From Thermoplasmata archaeon (GTDB taxonomy: Archaea > Thermoplasmatota > Thermoplasmata > Lutacidiplasmatales > UBA184), in NCBI GenBank assembly GCA_030037875.1, contig JASHPV010000152.1, positions 1 to 10,962 on the forward strand: DNA of 10,962 nt, given 5' to 3'. Made by a program: the position numbers and the translations under genes. Under the pieces are notes generated by a model. That model saw nothing but the letters and a program-made list of their open reading frames with translations, was not told the origin of the DNA and did not search any database. Shown here piece by piece: positions 1-5,899 of this stretch; the first letter of the stretch is position 1; each line of letters opens with the position of its first letter.

Positions 1-97
1 GCTTCAGCTGGCCCCCCAGCCCGGAAGACGTCGTGGCGTAGAATTCGAGCCCGAGGAGGCGCTCCTCTGCCGGGGGAAGCCATCGACCCGATGACAT
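1..97 (-). CDS. truD: tRNA pseudouridine synthase D (TruD/Pus7 family), N-terminal fragment
   Basis: Only the first 32 codons lie in the window; the gene runs off the left edge. The minus-strand frame opens with ATG at 97 and has no stop before the edge. It begins MSSGRWLPPAEERLLGLEFY and continues with a TSSGLGGQLK stretch. The order (acidic residue pair, then LG-[IL]-E-x-Y-A-T, then G-[IL]-G-G-x-[IL]-K) is the characteristic start of archaeal TruD proteins, just before their PEDF-V-E segment, which would fall outside the window. TruD isomerises uridine to pseudouridine in tRNA (position 13 in the studied enzymes) in the cytoplasm. Codon third positions are mostly G or C, as in the neighbouring genes. 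An A/T-rich stretch about 27 nt upstream of the ATG fits a leaderless promoter. The identification rests on a short stretch recognised from memory, so the family call is good but not certain. Confidence 0.72.
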   Translation of the reverse strand, partial: MSSGRWLPPAEERLLGLEFYATTSSGLGGQLK

Positions 98-120
98 GGT
101 CGAGGACACACTTCAGCACA

Positions 121-129
121 AAGAACATA
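121..129 (-). promoter_or_regulatory. Possible TATA box for truD
   Basis: On the minus strand this reads TATGTTCTT. It is the most A/T-rich stretch in the 63-nt gap between the two divergent genes. Its centre is about 27-28 nt from the truD ATG, the spacing seen at the other leaderless genes here. It is a weaker match than the other boxes. It might also serve the divergent gene at 161, but then the distance is about 35 nt. Confidence 0.35.
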
Positions 130-160
130 GCCCCACCGTACGGTCCATCTAGCTGGCCAC

Positions 161-640
161 ATGATTCGAGCGACGGCGCGCGTTCTGCGCAACGTAATCG
201 AGATGGAGGTCGGCGGCGAAGCGTGGACCTGCCAGCCGGTCGCGGAAGGGACGGGCGGAACTCTATCGCGCCGCATCGCGTTGCTGTTCTCGACGCGGTA
301 CGAGACAATCCGGGCGAGTGACGGAGGTAAGGTTCACTCGACGGTGACGTACCAACCCAAGAAGGACGAGATTCTGATCCAAGTGGGGGAGCAGAAGTGG
401 CGAACGAAGTCCACGGTGTTCGGTCCCATTACGTTCGAGTACGCGAACTCTTCCTACACGATCAATGAGAAGCTCACCGGCCGGTTTGGAATCCTCAAGG
501 GCACCGAGCTTGTCGCGTCGGGAGAACTGCTCTTCCGAACCGCGGTAATCCGAGACTACCCTCCGGAAATGGAAGGCTTCCTCGCGAACCTGGCCCTCGG
601 CTATCTGATCCGGACCCTCTGGTGGGCCACCCTCCGGTGA
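161..640 (+). CDS. Uncharacterised 159-residue protein, possible tubby/LURP-one-like beta-barrel
   Basis: The function is not recognised with confidence. The protein is mostly alternating beta-strand-like sequence (residues about 5-135) with conserved-looking turns such as FGPITFEYANSSYTI and GRFGILKGTELVASGELLF. It ends in one hydrophobic helix at about residues 136-155 (EGFLANLALGYLIRTLWW). Beta-strands followed by a buried C-terminal hydrophobic helix resemble the tubby C-terminal/phospholipid scramblase/LURP-one fold, in which the helix fills the barrel. This is inference from shape, not a motif match. There is no signal peptide, cysteine cluster or catalytic motif. The start is the ATG at 161; there is no clear Shine-Dalgarno and only a weak TATA candidate, so an internal ATG at 203 (residue 15) remains possible. 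It diverges from truD and converges on the DUF1634 gene, with 13 nt between the two stops. Confidence 0.75.
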   Translation: MIRATARVLRNVIEMEVGGEAWTCQPVAEGTGGTLSRRIALLFSTRYETIRASDGGKVHSTVTYQPKKDEILIQVGEQKWRTKSTVFGPITFEYANSSYTINEKLTGRFGILKGTELVASGELLFRTAVIRDYPPEMEGFLANLALGYLIRTLWWATLR

Positions 641-653
641 CCGATCGGTCCGA

Positions 654-1064
654 TTAGATGACGGTGCCGACCAGGACGCTCACTCCGAGGAGCAACAGGA
701 CGCTCAGGGTCAAGGCAGTGAACGGGCGGTCGCCCACCCGGGCGAACAATCCCACGGAGATGATGACCCGCATCAGGGGAGTCGCGATTAGGACGATGAA
801 CGCGAGGAAGAGAATATCCACCGCGTGGCCGCGGGCGACGCCGGAGATAAACGCGGCGCCGGAGAATGCCACGCCATGGACCGAGACCGTAACGAAGGCC
901 GCGGTCGGGCCCGCGAGCAGCAGCGCGAGACCTATGACTGCGAGCCCCGCGGATATCCCAACCCCAACTCGCAGCGTGAGGGAAATCAGCCGGGTCATGG
1001 CGGGGGGAACGTCGTCTTGGATGACGGGGGACCGTGGGGGACCCGAGGAATTGGTCCCGATCAT
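654..1064 (-). CDS. DUF1634 family membrane protein, partner of the TauE/SafE exporter
   Basis: A 136-residue membrane protein with three predicted helices: about residues 33-52, 82-105 and 115-135. The segment IATPLMRVIISV at about residues 93-104 matches the conserved P-x-x-R-V core I associate with DUF1634. In archaea, DUF1634 genes commonly sit directly downstream of TauE/SafE permeases, as here, so the protein is probably an accessory subunit of that exporter (inference). The ATG at 1064 overlaps the exporter's stop in an ATGA, indicating translational coupling. A second ATG at 998 (MTRLISL) would give a 115-residue protein starting nearer the first helix. The 1064 start adds a polar 23-residue N-terminus. 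I chose it because of the overlap, but neither start has a clear Shine-Dalgarno. The gene ends in TAA, 13 nt from the stop of the convergent upstream gene. Confidence 0.85.
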   Translation of the reverse strand: MIGTNSSGPPRSPVIQDDVPPAMTRLISLTLRVGVGISAGLAVIGLALLLAGPTAAFVTVSVHGVAFSGAAFISGVARGHAVDILFLAFIVLIATPLMRVIISVGLFARVGDRPFTALTLSVLLLLGVSVLVGTVI

Positions 1065-1939
1065 GGAAAGGCACCAAGCCCCCGGAGGAGCAGTACGAGG
1101 GCGGCGAGCCCCAGGATGGGTACGAACAGGCGCTTCAATACAGTGGCTTCGGCGGTCCGATGGATACGGGCTCCCATGAGACTCCCTGCCAACAAGCCGA
1201 TCACGACGGGAGCCGCGAGACCGACCGCGAGGTGCCCGGTCAGCAGATAGACCAGCGCTCCGGCGGTCGCCGTCACGCCAATCATGAAGTTCGAAGTGGC
1301 GCTCGCGATCCGGAACGGGACGTTCATGAGAACGTTCATTCCCGGGACGTAGAACAGGCCCCCTCCGATTCCGAGGAGACCAGCGACAATTCCGGCCGTG
1401 CCCGATATGGCGAGGCCGGTCTTCGTGCCCGTGACCCGGTAGACCACCCACTCGTTCTTCTGGGCGTCGAAGTACCGGGTATGGAGGTTCAACCGGTCCG
1501 CCCACTCGTCGTGCGGGGGATTCGGTCGGACATCCACGGCCCGCGTTCTGTACATGAATATCGCCGACAACACCACGACGGGCACGAAAATGAGGGTCAG
1601 GAGCTGAGACCGGCCGGCGAGCAGGGTGACGGCCACCACGGCGCCTACCAGTCCCCCGATCACGGTGGCGACCTCGAGGAACATGGCGAGCCGCAGGTCG
1701 GACATCCCCTCCTTCACGTAGCCCGCGGCGGAACCGCTAGACGTGGCGATCACGCCCACGAGGCTGGCGACGATGGCGGTCTGCGCGTCGATTCCGAACA
1801 GAACGATCATCACCGGGACGAGGAAAATGCCGCCCCCCAGGCCCAGGAGCGCGCCCACCAGGCCGGCGGCGACCGCAAAGATCCCCAGAGAGATCAGGAA
1901 CTCGATGGGCGAGATCGCGAAGGAGAGAAACTCCAACAC
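1061..1939 (-). CDS. TauE/SafE family permease (sulfite/organosulfonate exporter type)
   Basis: A 292-residue polytopic membrane protein with the internal duplication typical of TauE/SafE (COG0730). Each half has a glycine-rich helix ending in VP-x-M: LLGLGGGIFLVPVM at 31-44 and LLGIGGGLFYVPGM at 188-201. These are followed by small-residue helices with SGSAAGY (68-74) and ATSNFMIGVTATAG (214-227). A hydrophilic stretch at about 131-170 separates the halves; its length is notable and it is likely on one face of the membrane. Family members export sulfite, sulfoacetate or related anions, or move small organic acids; the substrate cannot be read from the sequence. The start is GTG at 1939, supported by a TATA-like box centred about 27 nt upstream, which implies a leaderless mRNA. 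The next gene (DUF1634) overlaps the stop by 4 nt. The MFS gene upstream on the same strand is 66 nt away and this gene has its own promoter. Confidence 0.92.
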   Translation of the reverse strand: MLEFLSFAISPIEFLISLGIFAVAAGLVGALLGLGGGIFLVPVMIVLFGIDAQTAIVASLVGVIATSSGSAAGYVKEGMSDLRLAMFLEVATVIGGLVGAVVAVTLLAGRSQLLTLIFVPVVVLSAIFMYRTRAVDVRPNPPHDEWADRLNLHTRYFDAQKNEWVVYRVTGTKTGLAISGTAGIVAGLLGIGGGLFYVPGMNVLMNVPFRIASATSNFMIGVTATAGALVYLLTGHLAVGLAAPVVIGLLAGSLMGARIHRTAEATVLKRLFVPILGLAALVLLLRGLGAFP

Positions 1940-1962
1940 GGCGTCGGAGGCTAGACGGGGTG

Positions 1963-1970
1963 GTTTACAA
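1963..1970 (-). promoter_or_regulatory. TATA box for the TauE/SafE-DUF1634 operon
   Basis: On the minus strand this reads TTGTAAAC in an otherwise GC-rich 65-nt gap. Its centre is about 27.5 nt upstream of the GTG at 1939, so transcription would begin at or next to the start codon (leaderless). No Shine-Dalgarno precedes the GTG, which agrees. Confidence 0.55.
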
Positions 1971-2005
1971 GGCCGTCGCTCGGAATTCGGAAGTCGCTGA
2001 CGGGG

Positions 2006-3472
2006 CTACGCGCGAAGACGGTGTTTCGTTTTCACCGCCCGTCGCAGGCGTCGGAGGACTCCCGGGCCCACCGCGCGCGTCGTGCCGAGCCGGCGACGAT
2101 GGGCGGACGAGGCGACGGCGAACATGTGGTACGGAATGGGCGTGAGCAGCGCCGCCCCCACCAGCACGACGATCGCGGCCGCGGTGTACGTGATCGTGAC
2201 CCCGTACATCGAGTAGGCGAGGGCGCCGGCGATCGTGCCGAGCAGACCGCCGAATCCGGCGATGGCGTTGTACAGCCCGAGAGCCCGGCCCCGGCTGGCC
2301 CGGCCTGCCAGACGTACGAGGAACAGGGTGCTGGCGGTGCTCATGAACGCCCAGGTCACGCCCATCAGTGCATTCAGGAGCGCCAACCAGCCGACCAGGC
2401 CGACCGATCCCGCGGCAAAGGCGACCGTGAAGATCACCGGCAGGAAGAGAGGAATCAGCGCGAACCGGGCGACAAGGCTCTCCAGGAAAACGAGCTTGGG
2501 GGAATGCCATTCCACGGCCTTGCCCGATGGGAAGAAGAGCGAGGTCGACGCCGCCGCGGAGGCGAGATACACGATGAACACCTGGGAGTCCTTGAGCTTC
2601 GCCACCTCGACGAGGTACACGGGGAACGGTCCGTAGAAGAGGAAGAACCCCACCGACATGATTCCCAGCGCCGCGAGGAACAACCATTCGCGGGGGGGAA
2701 GCGGGTCCTCGGGGGCACGCGTCAGCTCGAGAATGCTGGCTATGCGCCGGCGGAATCCTAGGAAGCGCTCGACGATGCCGCGCTGCAGGTTGAGCAGCTC
2801 GGCCACCGTCCGTCGCTCGATCCGATGGAGGGGTTCCTCGATCCATGCCCACGCCAACATCGAGGAGAGCAGCGCGAGGGCGCCGGCTGTGATCAGGAGA
2901 GAGGTGAGGGCGCGCACGAGGATCACGGAGGCCGCCCCGGTGCCGAACACGAACAACCACGCGAATCCCGTGGCCAGACCGGCCGTGGTTCCGATGCCCG
3001 AAATCAGCCCGAACAGACCGATGTCCTGGGGCCACCAGCGCTTGTGCCGGGTCTCGAGCAGAAGCATGGTTCCAATCGGCGCGCTGGCGGCCGACGCGAG
3101 TCCTTCGGCCACGTTGAGCCAAAAATAGGTGTAGATACTATGCGCGAGCGCGATCAGAATCAGCGCGGCGCCGGTCGCCAAGAACGACCCGACAAGGAAG
3201 AACTTCCGGTGGGAAATTCGATCCGATAGATTCCCCCAGAGGATCGTGAAGGGGACCTGGCTGATCCCGCTGGCGGCAATGATCAGAATCACTACGATTG
3301 GCTGTGCCCGAAACTCGACCAGCGCGAGCAGCGGGACGAGCGGGGTGGCGATCCCGTCGGAAACGGACAGCGGGAGGTAAGAGAAGAACCACAGGTCGTT
3401 CGACGATGCACGAATTGGGACCGGGGTCTTGACCTCCAAGCTGATCGCCCCGTCCGGTGCCCGGCAGGGCAT
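2006..3472 (-). CDS. Major facilitator superfamily (MFS) transporter
   Basis: A 488-residue protein with about 12 hydrophobic helices in two halves. After the second predicted helix it carries the MFS motif A loop GNLSDRISHRKF at residues 80-91 (pattern G-x-L-x-D-R-x-x-x-[KR]). A long charged central loop at about 205-262 (arginine- and glutamate-rich) joins the halves. The second half has a diverged equivalent loop near residues 387-400 (RLAGRASRGRALGL). The C-terminus is a basic cytoplasmic tail (RRRLGTT to KTKHRLRA). The protein is a secondary transporter of the inner membrane; the layout resembles drug/metabolite exporters, but no substrate can be assigned. The ATG at 3472 is the longest start. 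The TATA box lies only about 21 nt upstream, shorter than at neighbouring genes, so TTG at 3439 (codon 12) is a possible alternative with a short leader. The TauE/SafE operon follows on the same strand. Confidence 0.92.
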   Translation of the reverse strand: MPCRAPDGAISLEVKTPVPIRASSNDLWFFSYLPLSVSDGIATPLVPLLALVEFRAQPIVVILIIAASGISQVPFTILWGNLSDRISHRKFFLVGSFLATGAALILIALAHSIYTYFWLNVAEGLASAASAPIGTMLLLETRHKRWWPQDIGLFGLISGIGTTAGLATGFAWLFVFGTGAASVILVRALTSLLITAGALALLSSMLAWAWIEEPLHRIERRTVAELLNLQRGIVERFLGFRRRIASILELTRAPEDPLPPREWLFLAALGIMSVGFFLFYGPFPVYLVEVAKLKDSQVFIVYLASAAASTSLFFPSGKAVEWHSPKLVFLESLVARFALIPLFLPVIFTVAFAAGSVGLVGWLALLNALMGVTWAFMSTASTLFLVRLAGRASRGRALGLYNAIAGFGGLLGTIAGALAYSMYGVTITYTAAAIVVLVGAALLTPIPYHMFAVASSAHRRRLGTTRAVGPGVLRRLRRAVKTKHRLRA

Positions 3473-3489
3473 CAGTCGAGGATTGGTCG

Positions 3490-3497
3490 CTTAAAGA
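3490..3497 (-). promoter_or_regulatory. TATA box for the MFS gene
   Basis: On the minus strand this reads TCTTTAAG, nearly identical to the box before the radical SAM gene (CTTTAAGA). It lies 18-25 nt upstream of the ATG at 3472. The spacing is slightly short for a leaderless start at that ATG. Confidence 0.6.
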
Positions 3498-3560
3498 CTC
3501 GGTCGCTATGGAAATCTCCGGCGGTCGGAACCGGTGCTTCGGCCAGTCCAATCGCGAAAA

Positions 3561-4139
3561 CTAGGGCGGGGGAACCCCGACGGCCGCCAGAAGTTCGAGA
3601 AAATCGCCGTCGTCGATCCACTCCACCCGGAGGTAATCTCGGAGGAAACCGTCCGTCACGCCCATCGTGCGGGCCTCCTCCACGACGAACCGGTACGCGT
3701 CGATCTCGGTGGGCCTCCGGACATAGCTCTCGGACCCTCCGAACAATTGGGCTCCACCCTGTCGCTGCAGTATATGCCGCAGTTCGTGGAAGATATCCAT
3801 GAACAGTGTGAACGCGGGACTCTCCCTCAAATGCTCCAGGCCGACGACGACGCAGTCGCTCCCGGGTGCAAGGACGGGATTCCATCGCCCTCGCCGAGAG
3901 GCGGGGATCTCCCAGGGCGCCACGTACATCCAGACATCATCCTCGACAAGTTCGACCTGGGTCGCTCGGAACAGTTCGCGACGTTTCGTTTCGTCCGGCT
4001 GCAGGTGCCTCGCCGTCGGAAGGGCACCGAGCGCCGGGAACACCTTGAGAATGGGATGCCGTCCGCTCGGCACCGAGCGCTCGACGGAGAAGCCCGATGG
4101 TGGGTCCGGCACGATGAGGGGTTCCGCCGGGCCGCCCAT
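3561..4139 (-). CDS. HExxH metallopeptidase-like protein of unknown family
   Basis: A 192-residue soluble protein. It contains HELRH at residues 118-122 (FMDIFHELRHILQRQ), then a glutamate 23 residues later in TEIDAYRF (E145). HExxH plus a downstream E-x-D/A-A is the zinc-binding layout of minimal gluzincin-type peptidases, in which two histidines and the second glutamate hold zinc and E119 is the catalytic base. I do not recognise a named family; the N-terminal 60 residues have no motif I can name. There is no signal peptide or membrane segment, so it is probably cytoplasmic. The frame stays open to a possible start at 4226. I chose ATG 4139 because a TATA box sits about 27.5 nt upstream of it, and the longer form would overlap the divergent gene and its promoter. 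Target and pathway are unknown. It is divergently paired with the P1-family gene, so co-regulation is possible. Confidence 0.78.
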   Translation of the reverse strand: MGGPAEPLIVPDPPSGFSVERSVPSGRHPILKVFPALGALPTARHLQPDETKRRELFRATQVELVEDDVWMYVAPWEIPASRRGRWNPVLAPGSDCVVVGLEHLRESPAFTLFMDIFHELRHILQRQGGAQLFGGSESYVRRPTEIDAYRFVVEEARTMGVTDGFLRDYLRVEWIDDGDFLELLAAVGVPPP

Positions 4140-4153
4140 TGCCGCTCCCGAGT

Positions 4154-4165
4154 TCCCCGCGGGGA
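4154..4165. promoter_or_regulatory. 12-bp palindrome beside the HExxH gene TATA box
   Basis: TCCCCGCGGGGA is a perfect palindrome that overlaps the edge of the minus-strand TATA box (4163-4170) and lies between it and the expected transcription start near 4139. That is a position where a bound repressor would block initiation. GC-rich palindromes of this size can arise by chance in such DNA. Confidence 0.3.
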
Positions 4166-4170
4166 TAAAC
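4163..4170 (-). promoter_or_regulatory. TATA box for the HExxH peptidase-like gene
   Basis: On the minus strand this reads GTTTATCC, centred about 27.5 nt upstream of the ATG at 4139. It implies leaderless transcription and is the main reason for choosing the 192-residue form of the protein. Confidence 0.55.
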
Positions 4171-4194
4171 GTCGCGCCGGAAACCGAGCGACAG

Positions 4195-4202
4195 CATATT
4201 TG
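4195..4202 (+). promoter_or_regulatory. TATA box for the P1-family gene
   Basis: CATATTTG lies with its centre about 27.5 nt upstream of the ATG at 4226, again predicting a leaderless mRNA. With the opposing box at 4163-4170 it makes an 86-nt back-to-back promoter region. Confidence 0.55.
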
Positions 4203-4225
4203 GGAGGCGGAAAGTGACCCGGACA

Positions 4226-5191
4226 ATGCGGGGGCTTCGAGGTGAGTCTACTCGACCTGTCCGCGTAAAGGGGATTCGGATCGGCCACTCGACGGCGCCC
4301 GACGGGTCGACGGGTGTCACGGTGGTCCTGTTCCACGCCCCTGCGCCGGTCGTCGTCGACGTCCGGGGGGGCGCCTCGTGCACGTACGATACGGCCTCGC
4401 TGACGGTCGAGGCGACGTTCGGCCGTCGATGGGCGATATTCTTTGCCGGAGGAAGCATCTTCGGTCTAGACGCTGGACGAGGTATCCGGACGGCCCTCCT
4501 CTCCACGGGGGCGGGGGTGCGCCCGTTCCAGAATCCGAATCGGGTCGTGCAGATCTCAGGCGCCACGCTGTTCGACCTTCCTGGGGCCGAGGGCCCGATT
4601 ACGGACTATCTTCCGCTCGGCTTCGACGCCGTCGCCCACGCCTCCGGGTCCCGCGTCGCGGTCGGGAGAGTGGGCGCCGGCGCCGGTGCAATGGTGGGCA
4701 AGTATCTGGGAAGAGCCCGAGCTATGCCGGGTGGGACGGGCTACGCCTCGGGAAGACTTCCGGGTATGGGTTCGACTTGCGCTCTCGTGGTATTGAACTC
4801 CGTCGGGGCGATCCGGGACCCGAAGTCGGGCCAGTGGCTCGCCGGAGCACGAGGACCTTCTAAGAAGATCGTCCCTCCCGATGCGTCCCGATTCGGACGC
4901 CCTCGGGATGTGGCTCGGGGGACGAACCTCGTGCTTGTGGTAACGGAAACGTCCCTGGACCGCAGAGGCTTGTATCGACTAGCCCAGCAGGCTCACGACG
5001 GACTCGCGCGCGCCGTGGTGCCTTCCCACACGGCGACGGACGGCGATGTCGCGTTCGCTGCCAGCATCTTCGACAGGGCGGGTCCTGTCCGAGAGCGATA
5101 TCCCGGGGCGACCGCCGACCGAGTGGGAGCCTACGCCGCCGAACTCGTGGCCGAGGCAGCGGCTGTCGCCGTGCGTTCGACGCCCCGCTAG
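4226..5191 (+). CDS. P1 family (DmpA/BapA-like, S58) Ntn-fold peptidase homologue
   Basis: A 321-residue protein with the ordered landmarks of the P1/DmpA family. These are IRIGHSTAPDGSTGVTVV at 17-34, VDVRGGASCTYDT at 44-56, FAGGSIFGLDAGRGI at 73-87, VGAGAGAMVGK at 149-159, VVLNSVGAI at 188-196 and AHDGLARAVVPSHTATDGD at 256-274. Active members cut themselves before an internal Ser or Thr that becomes the N-terminal nucleophile of an aminopeptidase acting on D- or beta-amino-acid peptides; the usual site reads GTN-[ST]. Here the aligned stretch is GTNLVLVVTET (232-242), which places Leu235 where the nucleophile should be. N191, matching the oxyanion asparagine, is present. The protein may therefore be unprocessed or inactive, or may use another residue. 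ATG 4226 is preferred over GTG 4214 because of the TATA spacing. The stop overlaps that of the convergent HTH-CBS gene. Confidence 0.88.
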   Translation: MRGLRGESTRPVRVKGIRIGHSTAPDGSTGVTVVLFHAPAPVVVDVRGGASCTYDTASLTVEATFGRRWAIFFAGGSIFGLDAGRGIRTALLSTGAGVRPFQNPNRVVQISGATLFDLPGAEGPITDYLPLGFDAVAHASGSRVAVGRVGAGAGAMVGKYLGRARAMPGGTGYASGRLPGMGSTCALVVLNSVGAIRDPKSGQWLAGARGPSKKIVPPDASRFGRPRDVARGTNLVLVVTETSLDRRGLYRLAQQAHDGLARAVVPSHTATDGDVAFAASIFDRAGPVRERYPGATADRVGAYAAELVAEAAAVAVRSTPR

Positions 5192-5784
5192 CCCCCGCCG
5201 GAAGGCGGGCCGTGTACCGTGCGGCGGAGCGGGGTACCCCGCAGTCCTCGGATCAGGTCGATCCGGGTCACGATGCCGCGTAGCTCCCCGCGGTTAAGGA
5301 TCAGCACGGCCGGGTACCGCGTCAGGATCGATGCCAGCAGGTCCGCCGGGAAATCCTCCCCCACCTGGGGATACGCCTCTTCTTGAACGTCATGAACGCG
5401 GACCCGTCGGCCGTTCGGCTGCGCCAGGGCCCGCAGGAGGGACGACTCGGACACCGCGCCGGTGACTCGCCCGCCCTCCACCACCGGGAGCTGCGAAAAC
5501 CCCCCCTTTTCCATGACGCGGGCCGCTTCGCCGACGAGCGAGATTCCGTCGACCGTGGTCACGTCCCGTTTCATGACGTCCCGGCTCCGGAGGTGGGGCG
5601 AGGCGTGAGATTCGAGTTCCTCAAGGTACGACAGAATCTTCTGTACCAGCTCGTACGAGGGCCGGATCTGTCCCCGCTCGATCCGGGAGATCGTGGCGTC
5701 GCTCCGACCGACGGCCCGTGCGAGCTCCCCGAGGGACAGATCGAGCGAGATCCTCCGCTTCCGAATCTCCGCGAGGGAATCCAT
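5188..5784 (-). CDS. HTH (XRE-type) and paired-CBS domain transcriptional regulator
   Basis: A 198-residue two-part protein. Residues about 5-56 form an XRE/Cro-type helix-turn-helix (SLGELARAVGRSDATISRIE, with the recognition helix around 28-36). Residues about 66-120 and 128-182 are two CBS motifs (DVMKRDVTTVDGISLVGEA with FSQLPVVEGGRVTGAVSE; then YPAVLILNRGELRGIVTRIDLI). This is the archaeal HTH-CBS arrangement of COG3620. CBS pairs usually bind adenosyl ligands (AMP, ATP, SAM), so the protein probably adjusts DNA binding to energy or methylation state; the ligand here is unknown. The ATG at 5784 follows a GGAGGT Shine-Dalgarno 11 nt upstream, so unlike many neighbours it has a leader. It diverges from the zinc-ribbon gene, and inverted repeats in the shared gap are candidate binding sites. 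Its stop shares CTAG (5188-5191) with the stop of the P1-family gene. Confidence 0.92.
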   Translation of the reverse strand: MDSLAEIRKRRISLDLSLGELARAVGRSDATISRIERGQIRPSYELVQKILSYLEELESHASPHLRSRDVMKRDVTTVDGISLVGEAARVMEKGGFSQLPVVEGGRVTGAVSESSLLRALAQPNGRRVRVHDVQEEAYPQVGEDFPADLLASILTRYPAVLILNRGELRGIVTRIDLIRGLRGTPLRRTVHGPPSGGG

Positions 5785-5795
5785 AGCGCAGGGCT

Positions 5796-5801
5796 ACCTC
5801 C
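5796..5801 (-). promoter_or_regulatory. Ribosome binding site of the HTH-CBS gene
   Basis: On the minus strand this reads GGAGGT, 11 nt before the ATG at 5784. The spacing is somewhat long, but it is the only strong Shine-Dalgarno in this gap and it supports the chosen start. Confidence 0.5.
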
Positions 5802-5822
5802 CCCTTCTACTCCAATCTTGCG

Positions 5823-5846
5823 CCGCCGCCCGTGGGCAGGCGGCGG
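5823..5846. repeat. GC-rich inverted repeat (8-8-8) in the HTH-CBS/zinc-ribbon gap
   Basis: Arms CCGCCGCC (5823-5830) and GGCGGCGG (5839-5846) are perfectly complementary around an 8-nt spacer. Part of the spacer and inner arms forms a smaller inverted repeat, GCCC-GT-GGGC. The repeat lies 39-62 nt upstream of the HTH-CBS ATG, either in or just upstream of its leader. It could be an operator for autoregulation or an RNA hairpin. Confidence 0.4.
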
Positions 5847-5899
5847 AGCCTTGGCTCGATCCGGAGGCGTCCAGCCGGGCGAAACCTACAAGTCGGGCC

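Noticed and set aside
3..41. Plus-strand tail FSWPPSPEDVVA ending in TAG as the end of an upstream gene
   Set aside because: Third positions are GC-rich, but the opposite strand gives a recognisable TruD start over the same bases, which explains the composition better.
4..276. Minus-strand open frame of 90 codons at the left edge
   Set aside because: It is arginine/proline-rich with no motif, runs antisense into the gene at 161, and occupies a different frame from the better-supported TruD N-terminus.
1034..1954. Plus-strand open frame of 306 codons
   Set aside because: It is antisense to the TauE/SafE gene; its His/Glu/Asp/Arg-rich product is the usual shadow of a GC-rich membrane-protein gene.
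2021..2761. Plus-strand open frame of 246 codons
   Set aside because: It is antisense to the MFS gene; low-complexity charged product, no start signals.
1965..3122. Minus-strand open frame of 385 codons
   Set aside because: It overlaps the MFS gene in another frame; Arg/Pro/His-rich with no membrane or domain pattern.
4140..4226. N-terminal extension of the HExxH protein to a start at 4226
   Set aside because: The extension has no recognisable sequence, covers the promoters of both divergent genes, and a TATA box sits inside it at the leaderless distance from ATG 4139.
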